From NCBI GenBank assembly GCA_025618425.1, contig CM046836.1, forward strand, positions 10,329,004 to 10,393,003: a stretch of DNA of 64,000 nucleotides, given 5' to 3'. The position numbers and the translations under genes are program-made. Of this stretch, positions 1 through 11,147 are shown piece after piece. Numbering within the stretch: the first letter of the stretch is position 1; each line of letters opens with the position of its first letter. The notes below the pieces were generated by a model. That model did no database searches. It was not told the DNA's origin and saw only the letters and a list, made by a program, of their open reading frames with translations. The stretch comes from Heliocidaris tuberculata (Eukaryota > Echinodermata > Echinoidea > Camarodonta > Echinometridae).

Positions 1-71
1 ACTTGATAACACTAGCCGGAGGGTGCAAGCAACCAAGCCTGTCCTTTAGATCAACGATAATCTGTTCTTAC

Positions 72-418
72 CCTTGGTGTGGAGGAGGGGCACCATATCT
101 TGGTGCCTGACCTTGTGGTGGAGCACCATATCCTGGTGCTTGTGCTGGAGGTGGTGCCCCATAACCCGGTGCTCGTGCAGGAGGTGGTGCCCCATAACCT
201 GGTGCTTGTGCTGGAGGTGGTGCCCCATAACCTGGTGCTTGTCCCTGTGGTGGGGCACCGTACCTTGGTGCCTGGCCAGCAGGCGGTGCACCGTACGCTG
301 GATTCTGACCTGGTGGTGGAGCCCCATAAGCTGGTGCTTGTCCATGGGGAGGGGCGTAGCCTGCTTGAGGAGCTGATGGGTTAGTGGCTGGTGGTGGTGC
401 CTGGCCATATCCCCCAGG
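72..418 (-). CDS. Exon 2 of the Gly-Tyr-Pro repeat gene
   Basis: 347 bases, acceptor AG at 419-420, donor GT at 70-71. It encodes a PGGYGQAPPPA-like leader, a GYAPPHG link and eight 11-residue repeats that differ mainly in the residue before Tyr (Gly, Ala or Arg) and the last two residues (PA, PG, QG, AG). At DNA level this is a 33-bp coding minisatellite. The other frames across it are also open, which is why spurious His- and Trp-rich ORFs overlap it. Confidence 0.7.
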
Positions 419-3400
419 CTAGGGTAGAGAAAGAAATAATCAAATCAAAATGCTGGAAAAAAACTACAACCAAACTTGTGTGATAAAATTATAAAATTAA
501 AGGATTCAGCTTTAGAAATATTGTTAAACCTGGTCACCATCAGGAAACATCAAAATTGGCTACATGTATGATACACAGCTGGCCTAGACAGGTTTTACCA
601 ACACTTATACATGAACATGTATTTTTTTCAGAAGTAAAAAAAAAATTGCCTATTGTAGACAGGTGGCGTTGGTGAACAATATACATGTCAAGCATTTTAA
701 TGTATATCATCAGAAAATATCTACTCAATTTACATCTCAGTAAAAGAAAAATATTTTGAACATGTACATTTGAACTCTTATTCATGTAAAACCTAAAGAC
801 ATTACAGCTCATGTACAGTATTGGTAGCAAAAAGAAAATTGGAAAGAAACATGTTGAATATAGCCTCATGTTGTTCTCCTTGTATCAAAAGATGTCTGTA
901 AGAGATCATTTGGTATTCCATCTATGATTTCTGATGAATTTCAGTGTAAATATCTGTAAGGAATGCTCCCACCCCGACGGCTCCCTGCACAGCAATCTTG
1001 GGGCTTCGCATAGAGACAGCATGTGTATCACTGTGTGTAGCTACTCATTGGTTTTACATGTGTGTGTACAGTGTATAGCACATGCTGCCTTTGTTGGGAT
1101 TTTACGTGCCTGTCCCTGCACATAAATTAATTTTTGCCTCTTATTTGTTTAATATTAAACTTCAGGAGGTCAATTCTTCAGTGTCTTAGTATTGCTAGTA
1201 TCTTGCTATTTATCAACAAAAATTGAAGAAATCTGACAAACATTTTTTGAGGGCTTACCAAAACTCTACATGACCTTTAAAGTGGTAAAAAAAAATTCAA
1301 ACAATTGAAGACCACAAAGGGAAAAATATTAAATATCAAGAAATGCTAGAAAATCAAGACAGAATTAACTTCCATGCATGCAGGAGTTAAGGAGAGATAA
1401 GAAAAAGCACCTGAATGAATAAAGTCATGCAGCAAAATATGTAAATTTAACAGGTCTCAGCTACTTAAAGGAAAAAAATGGGCCCCATTTTGGAGCTACA
1501 TGTAAGAGTGCCACGTATATTCGCCAGTTACAGGATGCATGTATGGGTGTTTCATGGGTTCATACATAATAATAATAATAATAATAATAATAAGGTGGCT
1601 TCTTGTATAGTGCTCAGGTCCCTCACGTCGTGACGCTCCAACATTATTACCCTGGTCATAGCTTAGAGGCCAAACGTGTAGTACTCTAGGGGAGAGTGGC
1701 AAATGTGGATTAATGTCTTGAGAAAGGACTTTAGTGCCAGGCTGGGATTCGAACCCTAAACCCTCTGATTGAGAGTCAAGTGAATGAATTACTATACCAT
1801 GAGACCTCCACATGTCCTTAAGGGGGTCACCTACTATTATTATTTCATGATGGTTTTATAGTTCACCTGTGCACTGCTTCTTTTGGAACAACATTTTTCT
1901 TTAAGTACTTTCTTTCTCAAATGCACTAAAAGCAATACCACCATAAAAATTTCCAGAAGACAAGAAAAGGAGTTCTAGGTTAAATATATCCAGCATAGCA
2001 ATTTATAAGAGTCACCTTTCAGAGAATCTTTAGAGATCAAGATCAAGAATAATACAAATTTTGTGAGTGGGCTATGATTTCTAACACTTTATGAACAAGG
2101 TTATAATACAGTATATGATTTCTAAAAGCTTGCAGCAGATAGTTGCATGCCACTGTCATGTCAGCAACATAAGCCAGTGTCTGTGTGGGGAATTCTTGAA
2201 TAAAAAAAGGCAGTCAGTGGATATGATTTGATTTGATTTGATTTGAATTTATTCAGACATTATAAAAACATGTCTCGGGAAAACAAAAAAAGGTTTGATC
2301 AAACCCATACAAGTCTGTTTCCCGGATATAAAAAACAACAAAATTCAATATCATAAACATATTGCACAAAGTATTATTTAAAAGATATATGTAAACGATA
2401 TACAAAAGTGATGATTGCAATTAAAATCATTGTAGTAGTGCAGAGTACAAAATTGCTTAGTTGAGGTAAAGCATCTGTGAAATTAACTGTACAGGTAGAC
2501 TATGTACGGGTTAAGATGGTTATTGAACACTTTTTTAAACAAGCTAAGAGATATTCATATTGACTACATACTTCGGGAGTTTGTTCCAATCATTTATAGT
2601 TTTAGGATAAAATGAGTTCATATAATAATCTGTTCTTGCGAAAGGTACATGCATCTTTAAGTTATGATCGTTTCTTCCAATTCTGTTCGCAGGTGTGCAC
2701 CTGTTTTTATGTCCTATATCTATTAAACCATTAACAAGCTTATAATAAAATACAAGTCGGAAATACTTTAGTCTATTCTCTAATGTATTCATAAATTTTT
2801 GTAATGACGTACATGTATCATAACTAGTGCTCCAGTCTTTGCACATCATTCTTAAGTAACGTTTTTGAATTCGTTCGACCAATTCGATCCACACAGAAAT
2901 GTGAATTTCTATATGGATCCCATGCTATACAACAATAATCCAAACGTGAGCGTACTAAAGATTCATAAAGATTTTTAAAAACAGATTTTGGACAGTCAAC
3001 ACAGTTCCTCCATATACTACCAACAAGTCTATTGCACTTCACATGTAATTCAGTACAATGATCATTCCAATTTAAAGTGTTGTTTATCACAAGACCTAAA
3101 TATTGTATTTTGTAACTCCTGACCATCAATAGCGTATGTGTAATCTATATCGTGAAGCTTCTGAGACATCATCATGATCTTGCATTTAGATAAATTAAAA
3201 TTGAGCATCCATGTCTTAGACCATTGATTTAAAACTTCGTCATTTTGTAAAATTTTACAGTCGTCTAAAGTGGAAATACGATGATATACAATCATCAGCA
3301 TATAATCTAATGGTAGAGGCGATGTTATTAGATATATCATTAATAAAACATAGAAATAACGCCGGACCCAAAATTGTTCCTTGAGCAACACCAGATTTAT

Positions 3401-4650
3401 CATGAATCCATGAAAAAAATTCACCATTAATAACAACTCTTTGCGATCTTTTTTTTTTTTAATTCATTATCCAATTCAAATTATTTGATTTCACACCATA
3501 TACTTGTAGTTTTTTTCTTAAAAGTTCATAGGACACACTGTCAAATGCCCTAGCAAAATCAAGAAAAGCAATATGAACACTTGAACCTGTTTCCAAAATA
3601 TTTGACCAATCATCGATAACCTCTACTAATTGAGTTTCGCATGATCTTTTTTCACGAAAACCATGTTGGTTATCACATAAAATGTTATTACTGTTGAAAT
3701 GTTCAAAAAGGTGTTTGCAGACTATTCTTTCTAAAATCTTACATGTAACAGACGTTAAAGATATTGGCCGGTAATTACTAATGTCTTCTTTGTTGCTTTT
3801 TTTATATATAGGATTAGGACAAACATTTGCTCTTAGCCAGTCTTCTTGTAAAACTAAAATCCCGGATGACAAAATATTGTAAAGTATACATTCAAATCTG
3901 CCAGTAAAACATGTATGGAGTACGAGATTATCTAAAGATAACCTTGTATGCTGTATGAGTGGACTCACGGATATTACAATACAACATTCGTGATTACAAG
4001 TACATTACAAGTGAGTTCGCCCAAGACCGCGCCCAGGGAGCGATGGGTATGACAAGTGCCTATTCATTTATGACTTAGTAGTTTTACTTTTAGTACAAGT
4101 TATGTACTAGACAGAAATAACCGTCTGTTATGGGGAATTCTTTAATATTTCTGACATTTATCAATCTTCCCCATATGTACGGAGTAGCCTGGAAGGCTCT
4201 TTGAAGAGTAAAAAAAAAAAAAGCTAACGCTACTTTTCACTCTATGAAGAGTAGCGTCAGCTTTTTTTTTTTTACTCTTCAAAGAGCCTTCCAGGCTAGT
4301 ATGGAGGTAGATCCTATTACCAAACACTTTTCAGAAAATCAACCATAGCAAATGAAATATTCAATGAATATCTGTCAAACTTACATACGGTAATGAATGC
4401 TTAAACTGTCCTACAGAAAAAGAAGTTGGTGGAATTTGAAACAGACAACGTAGATTTAATACGATATTCCCTTCCGAGCGAACCCCTTCCCAACGACGCG
4501 GCGTTTTGGTTCCTTGAAAAAGGTATTCTGGAGTTCTGGAGTTACTTATGAAAATGTGGTACCAGACTTGACGAAAGTTATATAGATCAACTAATCTACA
4601 AATGTACTCACATAATTCGGATTGTACGGCTGTTGTTGACCCCACGACAT
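72..4650 (-). CDS. Pro/Gly/Tyr-rich repeat protein, N-terminal part (partial gene)
   Basis: Two consecutive coding exons are visible, joined in phase 0. Exon 1 (4612-4650) reads MSWGQQQPYNPNY and ends at a good GTGAGT donor; exon 2 (72-418) begins after CCCTAG and ends with two bases of a codon before GTAAGA. Exon 2 is low complexity: a short Gln/Pro/Ala leader, then eight 11-residue repeats of the type QAPGYGAPPPA. The gene continues off the left edge. Such flexible Gly-Tyr-Pro N-termini are known from penta-EF-hand proteins (peflin type) and annexins A7/A11, where they bind partners or phase-separate before a calcium-binding core. That core is not in the window, so the family is undecided. 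The 4.2 kb intron holds a SINE, a dead LINE and a hairpin MITE. Exon 1 is duplicated at 10601-10639. Confidence 0.6.
419..1565. other. Intron sequence, nothing recognised
   Basis: AT-rich intron of the repeat-protein gene. No exon, RNA or transposon end could be recognised; the ORFs here are short and lack splice support. Confidence 0.4.
1566..1813 (-). mobile_element. tRNA-derived SINE with ATT tail
   Basis: Read on the minus strand, the element starts near 1813 with GGAGGTCTCATGG. It has a box A-like TGGTATAGTAA (1789-1799) and a canonical box B GGTTCGAATCC (1745-1755), spaced as in a tRNA head, then an unrelated body and a (ATT)n 3' tail at 1566-1593. This is the standard layout of a pol III SINE. 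The head does not fold into an obviously functional tRNA, so it is not called as one. Confidence 0.75.
2224..3968 (-). mobile_element. 5'-truncated CR1/L2/Jockey-like LINE (reverse transcriptase remnant)
   Basis: Minus-strand fragments line up as one reverse transcriptase broken by frameshifts. 3459-3968 has YKKSNKEDISNYRPISLT, the HGFREKRSCETQL segment and an AFLDFARAFDSV motif. The YADD catalytic box (RLYADDC, minus strand around 3300) lies in a different frame from its neighbours. 2824-3129 has YLGLVINNTLNW and RSRLDYCCIAWDP; 2544-2894 has the C-terminal thumb region IQKRYLRMM. The 3' end is a (AAATC)n tail at 2224-2250, typical of CR1/L2-type elements that lack poly-A. No endonuclease domain is present, so the copy is dead on arrival or truncated. 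It sits inside the intron of the repeat-protein gene, in sense orientation. Confidence 0.85.
4187..4296. mobile_element. Near-perfect hairpin MITE, TA-flanked
   Basis: A 110-bp palindrome: GCCTGGAAGGCTCTTTGAAG, a poly-A run, AGCTAACGCTACT, a short loop and the reverse complement. It is bounded by TA on both sides (4185-4186, 4297-4298), as for Tc1/mariner-type MITEs. A half copy lies at 24311-24363. It ends 47 bp before the left breakpoint of the 6 kb tandem duplication. Confidence 0.75.
4612..4650 (-). CDS. Exon 1 (copy A) of the Gly-Tyr-Pro repeat gene
   Basis: ATG at 4648-4650 opens MSWGQQQPYNPNY and runs to a consensus donor TAT|GTGAGT, phase 0, matching the phase-0 acceptor of exon 2 at 418. 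The sequence upstream is GC-richer with repeated CATCG/CATCAT, consistent with a promoter region. Confidence 0.6.
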
Positions 4651-5159
4651 GTTCAGAAATGGAATCACCAGATGTCGATGGAATAAAATCAACAAATTTG
4701 ACTGTCGCGAAACTTTATTGCGATTGCATGATGCACGCGCACTGCATCGCATCGCATCATATCGCATCATAAAAGATCGGGGTCGGCTAACTCGGCCGGC
4801 CACGGCCAGGGGAAGGGCGCCCAACAGCGTTGGGTAGGTAAACTGACGCATTGACTGAAAAACAGGGGGTCTCAACTCCGCTTCTGCATCCGGCTTTCCA
4901 TGGGGGCATTTCCGGCGGGTCAAAAGTGCACACTGCTCCCACATTTCATGTATTAGCCTATGAAGCTGAAAATTTTTCAGTGTACCAGCGAAAATCAGAT
5001 TTTGGCCTGCGCGCAGCGCGTAAAAGTATTGAAATTATAAATATGAATATTCATGATTTTATAACTAATTAACATAAAATGAACTGTAAAAGACTTATAC
5101 TGTAGCTGTGCAGCCAAATGAGAAGCAGTAGATTATAAGATGATGATGAAGAAGAAGAT
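4651..5159. promoter_or_regulatory. Putative promoter region of the repeat-protein gene
   Basis: The 200 bp upstream of the start codon are locally GC-rich (GGCCGGCCACGGCCAGG near 4796) and contain TGCATCGCATCGCATC direct repeats. GGCTAACTCGG at 4787-4797 resembles the end of the transposon at 57309-57623. No TATA box in a convincing position. Assigned by location only. Confidence 0.3.
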
Positions 5160-5535
5160 TTAGGAAGAAGAAGAAGAAGAAGAAGAAGAAGAAGAAGAAG
5201 AAGAAGAAGAAGAAGAAGAAGAAGAAAAATAAGGAGGAGGAGAAGGAGGAGGAGAAGAAAAAGAAGAAAAAGAAAAAAGAAAAGAAAAAGAAACACCGAG
5301 TCTAAGAAGGAGAAGGAGAAGGAGAAGAAAAAAAAGACAAAGAAAAAGAGAAGGAAAAACTGAGTCTGAGAAGGAGAAGAACTTCTTCTCCTCCTTCTCA
5401 GACTCAGTTTTTTTCTTCTTCTTTCTCTTCAGAAAGAAGAAGAAAAAGAAAAAGAAAGAAAAAAGGCTGAGTCTGAGGAGAAGGAGAAGAAGAAGAAGAA
5501 GAAGAAGAAGAAGAAGAAGAAGAAGAAGAAGAGGT
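5160..5535. repeat. GAA/GGA purine array with internal hairpin (copy A)
   Basis: (GAA)n runs at both ends flank diverged AAG/AGG purine tracts. In the middle, AAAAACTGAGTCTGAGAAGG (from 5354) is followed by its reverse complement, up to CTCAGACTCAGTTTTT (to about 5412), with three extra bases in one arm. ACTGAGTCTGAGAAGGAGAA also recurs as degenerate direct copies (5297, 5465). Long Leu/Ser/Phe ORFs across it are translation artefacts. Confidence 0.9.
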
Positions 5536-7793
5536 AGTAGAGGGGGAGGTCTCATCACAAAGATCTCCCATTCTCAAAGTGTACGACTTACAGAAGGCAG
5601 CTGTACTGGGCATAACGAGACAATAGATCAACTACAAGTTGCAATTGATAGAAATTAGTGCTTTTTGTTAAAGTAAAGTTTTTCAAGGATACACGGACTT
5701 AATCCTTTTCTGCAGATGCTATAGGGCCTATTCATAATCATAAGTAACACTATGTTGTCACGATGGGAGGGGAAGGCCCTGGCCACGACAAAGGGCAAAA
5801 CGGTTTCCCCTCAAAAGAAAACTAAATATTCACCCTCAGGTTCCTATATTTAATCTTTTGTCTCCCTAAAATTTAATGATTGAGACTTCAATTGAATTAA
5901 GGCACCTCCTGCATCAATTGGAATCATCATTTATTTTTATTTTTTTTCATTTTCCCACTTTTCTTTTCTGTTGTAGCCCTCCTGCGATATCAAATTTCCC
6001 TTTACTGACCCATTCATTCCCTTCTGCCTTGCAGATTTGGCATATCTGAAGTAAAACTGAATTCCCCCCCCCCCCCCCAACGAGTCCATCAACAGAAACC
6101 CCACACACAACACCTAGCACTTTCTTACGAAAATCAGTCTATCATCCAGTAATTCAAGGTTGCGTAAGGCTGTATGACAGAAATCCACCATCACACTTCA
6201 GAAGACATACATGTACTATAATATTATTGTGCCTGCATCATTATCATCACCACATCTTTCACAAAATTATGGGGGGAAAACAACAGAAAAAGTTTCTCAG
6301 TGTGAAATGATGTTTATTGAAATAACTCAATTATCAACGTAAAACGTAACGCTTTCTTCAAATGCTACATACAGATTATAACATTAAGTTCATGGACAAC
6401 AAATCATGGGGCAGGGGGGGCAATACCAATTTCTAATTTTGTTTCTATTCTTTTTTGCAAGCAAATAATTTTATATTCTTCTAATGACATCCGATATAGG
6501 TGGATTGTAATGTATATTCATGTACAGCCTTTCAAACTATCATCACAATATACAAGACATAAAAGTACAAAGAGATCACCTTACTGCCCAATATGATATA
6601 AGGTCATGTTTGTCCAAATATTGGTAGTTTTGAAAATTTGGGGGCGGGCTAAAACTCCCAAGCGCCTGATTCGTCTGCCTAGAAACATACCCCAGATTAA
6701 TTGCACATAATGCTTGCACAGATGAAAAAAGTGAACGAATTACAGATTCTAGAACCATTTGTGTTTAAAGAAACAGAATCATAGCTATCTCAGGATAGCT
6801 TCAAGGAGCTGATGAAAGGGATTATCACTTCAAGGTTAAAGATCAAATAGAATATCATGACTAAATCTGAATGCACTACTTATGCTTAAATTTATAAACA
6901 CAAGTTGCATTAAAGCTGATTAACCAAAATCATTTTTATCATAATATAGTCATGCAACATTTTTCAAAATCTTTTTCTAATTACTTTGGAATTAAAAGAA
7001 AAATTATTTGAATTTACAAATTTATTGGTTATATTTAGAATTCAAAACTGCATTAGCCTAATACGTGAAATGGGATAATTGAATGTGCATAACTTAAAAG
7101 GTTTTTAATTGTATTATAAGTGTGACAATTTTTTAAGTTGATTATCCCGTATTTTAGACCAAAATATCGCTCTATATGATAATGTATCAAATAAAACGAA
7201 TAGTATGATGAAATTTATGAAAAAAAATGAAGAACAGCAGAATACATAAGAAATTCACAAAACAATGAAATACATGCAAGAGTAATGACTTTCTCATAAT
7301 CATGTTTCAAATGGGCCAGTTATGCCAACTAAAAGTTTTTCAATTACATACACATTAACATGGACATGTAGACCTACAAAAGGGACATCAGTGGTAGCCA
7401 AAGTATTCAAAGTATTTAAAAATTACAAATTTTGGGGTGTATCTATAAAGGGTCCAAGAGTAAAACGTCAAGTCATGTGATTGCAGTAAGGGCCATTCAA
7501 TAGCCTTGATACAACCCCCCCCCCCCCAAGTCAAATTTATTGGTCAAGTACACACCCAACTTTACAAATCTGCTTGTTTCCCCTTTAAATAGCTCTTTCC
7601 AATTGACCCATATTTTGACATTTAATAGTTCAATGTCCAGCTCTGAAATATATGCATCTTTCGGGGATTTAGAATATTTAATTATTTGCCATTATGTAAA
7701 TTAGCAATAAATATATCTTTAAAAAAAAAATTCAAACTTGAAATAATAATAAAGATAAAGAATACTTTGATCCTTTATGACTCCAAGACAGTA
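5536..7793. other. Spacer within copy A, no gene recognised
   Basis: AT-rich sequence between the small gene and the promoter of the repeat-protein gene. It includes C15-16 at 6063 and C13 at 7507. A possible minus-strand poly-A signal for the small gene (TTTATT on plus) lies near 7536. The 60-residue ORF at 6576-6758 lacks splice or family support. Confidence 0.4.
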
Positions 7794-7839
7794 CTACACA
7801 TTTAACAAGCTTTGTAGCTGATGAGCTTCCTTGGACAAC
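7794..7839 (-). CDS. Exon 3 (terminal) of the unrecognised small gene (copy A)
   Basis: Acceptor TTTTCATTATGCAG precedes it. The reading frame continued from exon 2 gives LSKEAHQLQSLLNV and a TAG stop, a probable amphipathic helix. Confidence 0.5.
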
Positions 7840-9542
7840 CTGCATAATGAAAACAAAAAGAAAGAAAAGAAAAATTAAACTTCTTGTAGACTGTAGACTG
7901 GATTTTAAAGAAGGAAAAAATGGGTACATCTCTACTTTTATGTTACAATTTATTTTTCTTCTTCTTCAAATGATAGAAATGTAAATCAAGGTTCAAATCT
8001 TCTAAGAGAAGTAAATATTTTCCATTACAAATTTGATCCAAGACCAAGACCTCTAGTAAACTTCGAAATGGTTAAATCAGTCAGAAGGTACAATCAAAAT
8101 GATTTAGATCTACTGGACTTCAGAATTCGATTATAACTATACAGATTAGGGGTCAAAGAAAACACGTACACGCCTAATGAGTTTAAATTCTAGGCCCTAT
8201 AAGTATCATAATCTTACAGAGCTACTACTAGTAGAACTACGTCTAAGCTATGGCCACAATGAAATTTACACTTAGATGTCTACATTTTCAAAAATTAAAA
8301 AAAAAAAAAAAAAATTTACCTTGCCAGTTCAACTTGGGTTTCCTGCAGTGAGTGGATGACAAAATCTACAGCCCAGGTAGGGTCTTTCACGGTATTGGAT
8401 GATCTAGCCCTGGTCCTGGTCCTGGTCCCCCTGTGACTGTGTTCAACTACTTTGGTCCATTTATCAATGTCAATGATAGCTCTGCAATCAAAGGAGAAAA
8501 AAATTTAGGATCGTGGTTGTAATAAAAGCATAGATCTACTGTCTAGATTTATATCATAATGTATATCATAGATTCATACTCTCAGTCTCAGATCTACTAT
8601 CTAGTCTCTAGTGTCAGTGGGGACTCGTCAATGGTTGTCACGACACAAAAGAGGTGTAGAGTCTAGACCTAGACCTATTTCAGCCAAGCCCAAACCAATG
8701 ATCAAATTGAGAGCAATGAGACCACTCTTGTCTACTCTTACTTATAATAGTAGCAGCCTTAGGTTATGGAAACTAAAGAACATTTTAATAAGGGTCGAGA
8801 ACGGAAGACATTGCCATTCAAATTCTATGTAGATCTATCTGGACCCTACCTAAACAAAAGTCAAAGTTCAAAGCGAAGGTCTAACGTTAGGCCCTAGGCC
8901 TAGCCAGGGCACCTGCAACATTTTGCTCTCGTAGGCAAAGCGCAGTAGCCGGCCAGGATCGGCGAACCCAAAACTATAAACAGACCGCTGGGCAAGATCT
9001 TACCCGGCGCGGCCCAGATCAGAGTGAGGATCTTGCGCATTCAGTGTTGTGATCAATCTTGAACAGGTCTACATCTACCGCAGATTGTCGGTAATGTAGT
9101 CATGCGCTTTACTTTTTTGGATTGAGCACTATCATAATATACAGATCTACGGAAAATTTCTGATCTTTTAGAAAAATATTACCAGTATCCTATTTAAAAG
9201 GACTGTTTTAGAGTTCAATGAAAGTTGATAACTTTCTTTTGTCATGCAAGAGACGGGGGACTGGGTGGGATGTGGGTTAATACGTTTTGTACAGTGAACC
9301 CACTCGCTGCCACGACGAACACATCCCAATCATTAAGAGGAACGATAAACAAAATTGATATTTACTTACATTTCAAGGCATCATACGGCCTCACTTTGAT
9401 GTGAATGTTCCCTGTAGAATTTTCTGCTTTCGTGAGATTTACTAGACAAACTCCTTCTAAAACAAAACTTTCTCAAAAACAAAGTTTTTTTGAGATTTGT
9501 GTTGAAATAGCACAAAAGTAGCACCACCCGTACGGTCGCCAT
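7794..9542 (-). CDS. Unrecognised small protein, three exons (copy A)
   Basis: Proposed model of 117 codons: exon 1 9395-9542 (ATGGCGACC in good context, GTGAGG donor), exon 2 8320-8479 (acceptor GCAGAG, donor AAG|GTAAAT), exon 3 7794-7839 (acceptor TTATGCAG, stop TAG). Phases agree throughout. The N-terminus MATVRVVLLL..LRKFCFRRSLSS is Arg-rich, hydrophobic and without acids, resembling a mitochondrial presequence. Exon 2 gives IDIDKWTKVVEHSHRG, an RTRTRTRARS stretch and WAVDFVIHSLQETQVELA; exon 3 ends LSKEAHQLQSLLNV. I recognise no family. The uncertain part is exon 1: a stronger donor GTAAGT at 9369-9364 would use another frame (NSTGNIHIKVRPYDALK), for which no start codon is visible. Exons 2 and 3 are more secure. 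Confidence 0.45.
8320..8479 (-). CDS. Exon 2 of the unrecognised small gene (copy A)
   Basis: Bounded by a pyrimidine-poor but usable TTGCAGAG acceptor and an AAG|GTAAAT donor. The only frame open throughout encodes IDIDKWTKVVEHSHRG and, after an Arg-Thr repeat, DPTWAVDFVIHSLQETQVEL, which has protein-like composition. It joins exon 3 in phase 2. Confidence 0.55.
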
Positions 9543-10331
9543 TTTCCCTATTTCGTGTTCAAATCGTAAGGAATTGTGGGAATGAAAAAAATGTTTTATG
9601 TATGATCTTATACATAAAACATTATGTTAATATGAGCCACTAACCAATTATCGAACAGTATTTGACGAGTTTTTGACGTCATTCCTCATGAATAAGCATT
9701 TATTCAAATTGACCCTCCTAGATCACTGTTCAAATTGGACAAAGCTCCCACAATGCATCCAATGCAAAGCCTATGGTATGTCAAAGGTCACATATTTAGT
9801 TGAGTCTCTAGCCCTCCTTCGGAGGGCATACTGGTATGATCGAATCTCTTTGCTGAAAAATGACACAGGGGGCTGAAATACTGTAACAAGAAGGAAACTT
9901 CATGAATTCAGAAGAGGGAAAGGGCTTGAAAATTAATGAGGAGGAGAAAAAAAAGGGGGGGGGGTAAATTCAACAGGGGACATGCAGCTATCACAGTGTT
10001 GTTCCATGTCCGTGCCCATTTTCAGTTTACTATCATTTTAAAATAGTAATCATACATGCATACACACGCACACAGGGGGGGGGGGGCTCCTGGTGTATGT
10101 GTGTGTGTGTGTGTTTGGAGGGGGATAGGGGCACATGGTCCCGACTTTTACAAGTACCCGAAAAGTGCCCCTTTCTTTCTGATAATTTTGAAAAATGTTG
10201 CCCGACTTTGTTTAAATTATGGACACGTTCGTGCGTGCATGTTGAATGAGACATCTTTTGCTGTGGGAGGGGAGGGGCATTCTCTTGACTCCAGCTCCTC
10301 TGCCTCACTGATTTTTTTGAAACTCTATGGC
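9543..10331. promoter_or_regulatory. Upstream region of the small gene; TG microsatellite
   Basis: Starts with the 5' flank of ATGGCGACC, then unrecognised sequence. A poly-G tract near 10077 and (GT)n at 10095-10114 lie close to the duplication junction. Promoter assignment rests on position alone. Confidence 0.3.
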
Positions 10332-10600
10332 CCATAGCAAATGAAATATTCAATGAATATCTGTCAAACTTACATACGGTAATGAATGCTTAAACTGTCC
10401 TACAGAAAAAGAAGTTGGTGGAATTTGAAACAGACAACGTAGATTTAATACGATATTCCCTTCCGAGCGAACCCCTTCCCAACGACGCGGCGTTTTGGTT
10501 CCTTGAAAAAGGTATTCTGGAGTTCTGGAGTTACTTATGAAAATGTGGTACCAGACTTGACGAAAGTTATATAGATCAACTAATCTACAAATGTACTCAC

Positions 10601-10639
10601 ATAATTCGGATTGTACGGCTGTTGTTGACCCCACGACAT
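10601..10639 (-). CDS. Duplicated exon 1 (copy B) of the repeat-protein gene
   Basis: Identical to 4612-4650: MSWGQQQPYNPNY and the same GTGAGT donor. It is followed by copy A of the small gene rather than directly by exon 2. It could act as an alternative distal first exon only by splicing over about 10 kb; otherwise it is an orphan. Confidence 0.5.
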
Positions 10640-11147
10640 GTTCAGAAATGGAATCACCAGATGTCGATGGAATAAAATCAACAAATTTGACTGTCGCGAA
10701 ACTTTATTGCGATTGCATGATGCACGCGCACTGCATCGCATCGCATCATATCGCATCATAAAAGATCGGGGTCGGCTAACTCGGCCGGCCACGGCCAGGG
10801 GAAGGGCGCCCAACAGCGTTGGGTAGGTAAACTGACGCATTGACTGAAAAACAGGGGTCTCAACTCCGCTTCTGCATCCGGCTTTCCATGGGGGCATTTC
10901 CGGCGGGTCAAAAGTGCACACTGCTCCCACATTTCATGTATTAGCCTATGAAGCTGAAAATTTTTCAGTGTACCAGCGAAAATCAGATTTTGGCCTGCGC
11001 GCAGCGCGTAAAAGTATTGAAATTATAAATATGAATATTCATGATTTTATAACTAATTAACATAAAATGAACTGTAAAAGACTTATACTGTAGCTGTGCA
11101 GCCAAATGAGAAGCAGTAGATTATAAGATGATGATGAAGAAGAAGAT

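Larger units (their letters stand above)
4343..10333. repeat. 6 kb tandem duplication, copy A
   Basis: The block starting at 4343 (CCATAGCAAATG) recurs at 10332 and ends in both copies at CTCTATGGCCC. Offsets of matching landmarks stay at 5987-5990 throughout. Differences are nearly all homopolymer indels, with only a handful of substitutions noticed (for example AAATAATT against AAACAATT, TCATGTGA against TCAAGTGA). The copies are therefore very young, or the second is an unmerged haplotype. Contents: exon 1 and promoter of the repeat-protein gene, a purine array with hairpin, and a complete small gene. Confidence 0.95.

Noticed and set aside
46..408. His-rich minus-strand ORF and two plus-strand ORFs over the same interval
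   Set aside because: Off-frame readings of the GYGAPP repeat exon; only the frame with PGGYGQAPPP has proper splice boundaries.
5069..5631. Poly-Leu, poly-Ser and Phe-rich ORFs (also 11057-11619)
   Set aside because: Translations of GAA/GGA purine repeats.
9673..9876. 67-residue ORF present in both duplication copies
   Set aside because: Identity between copies reflects the young duplication, not selection; no splice or family support.
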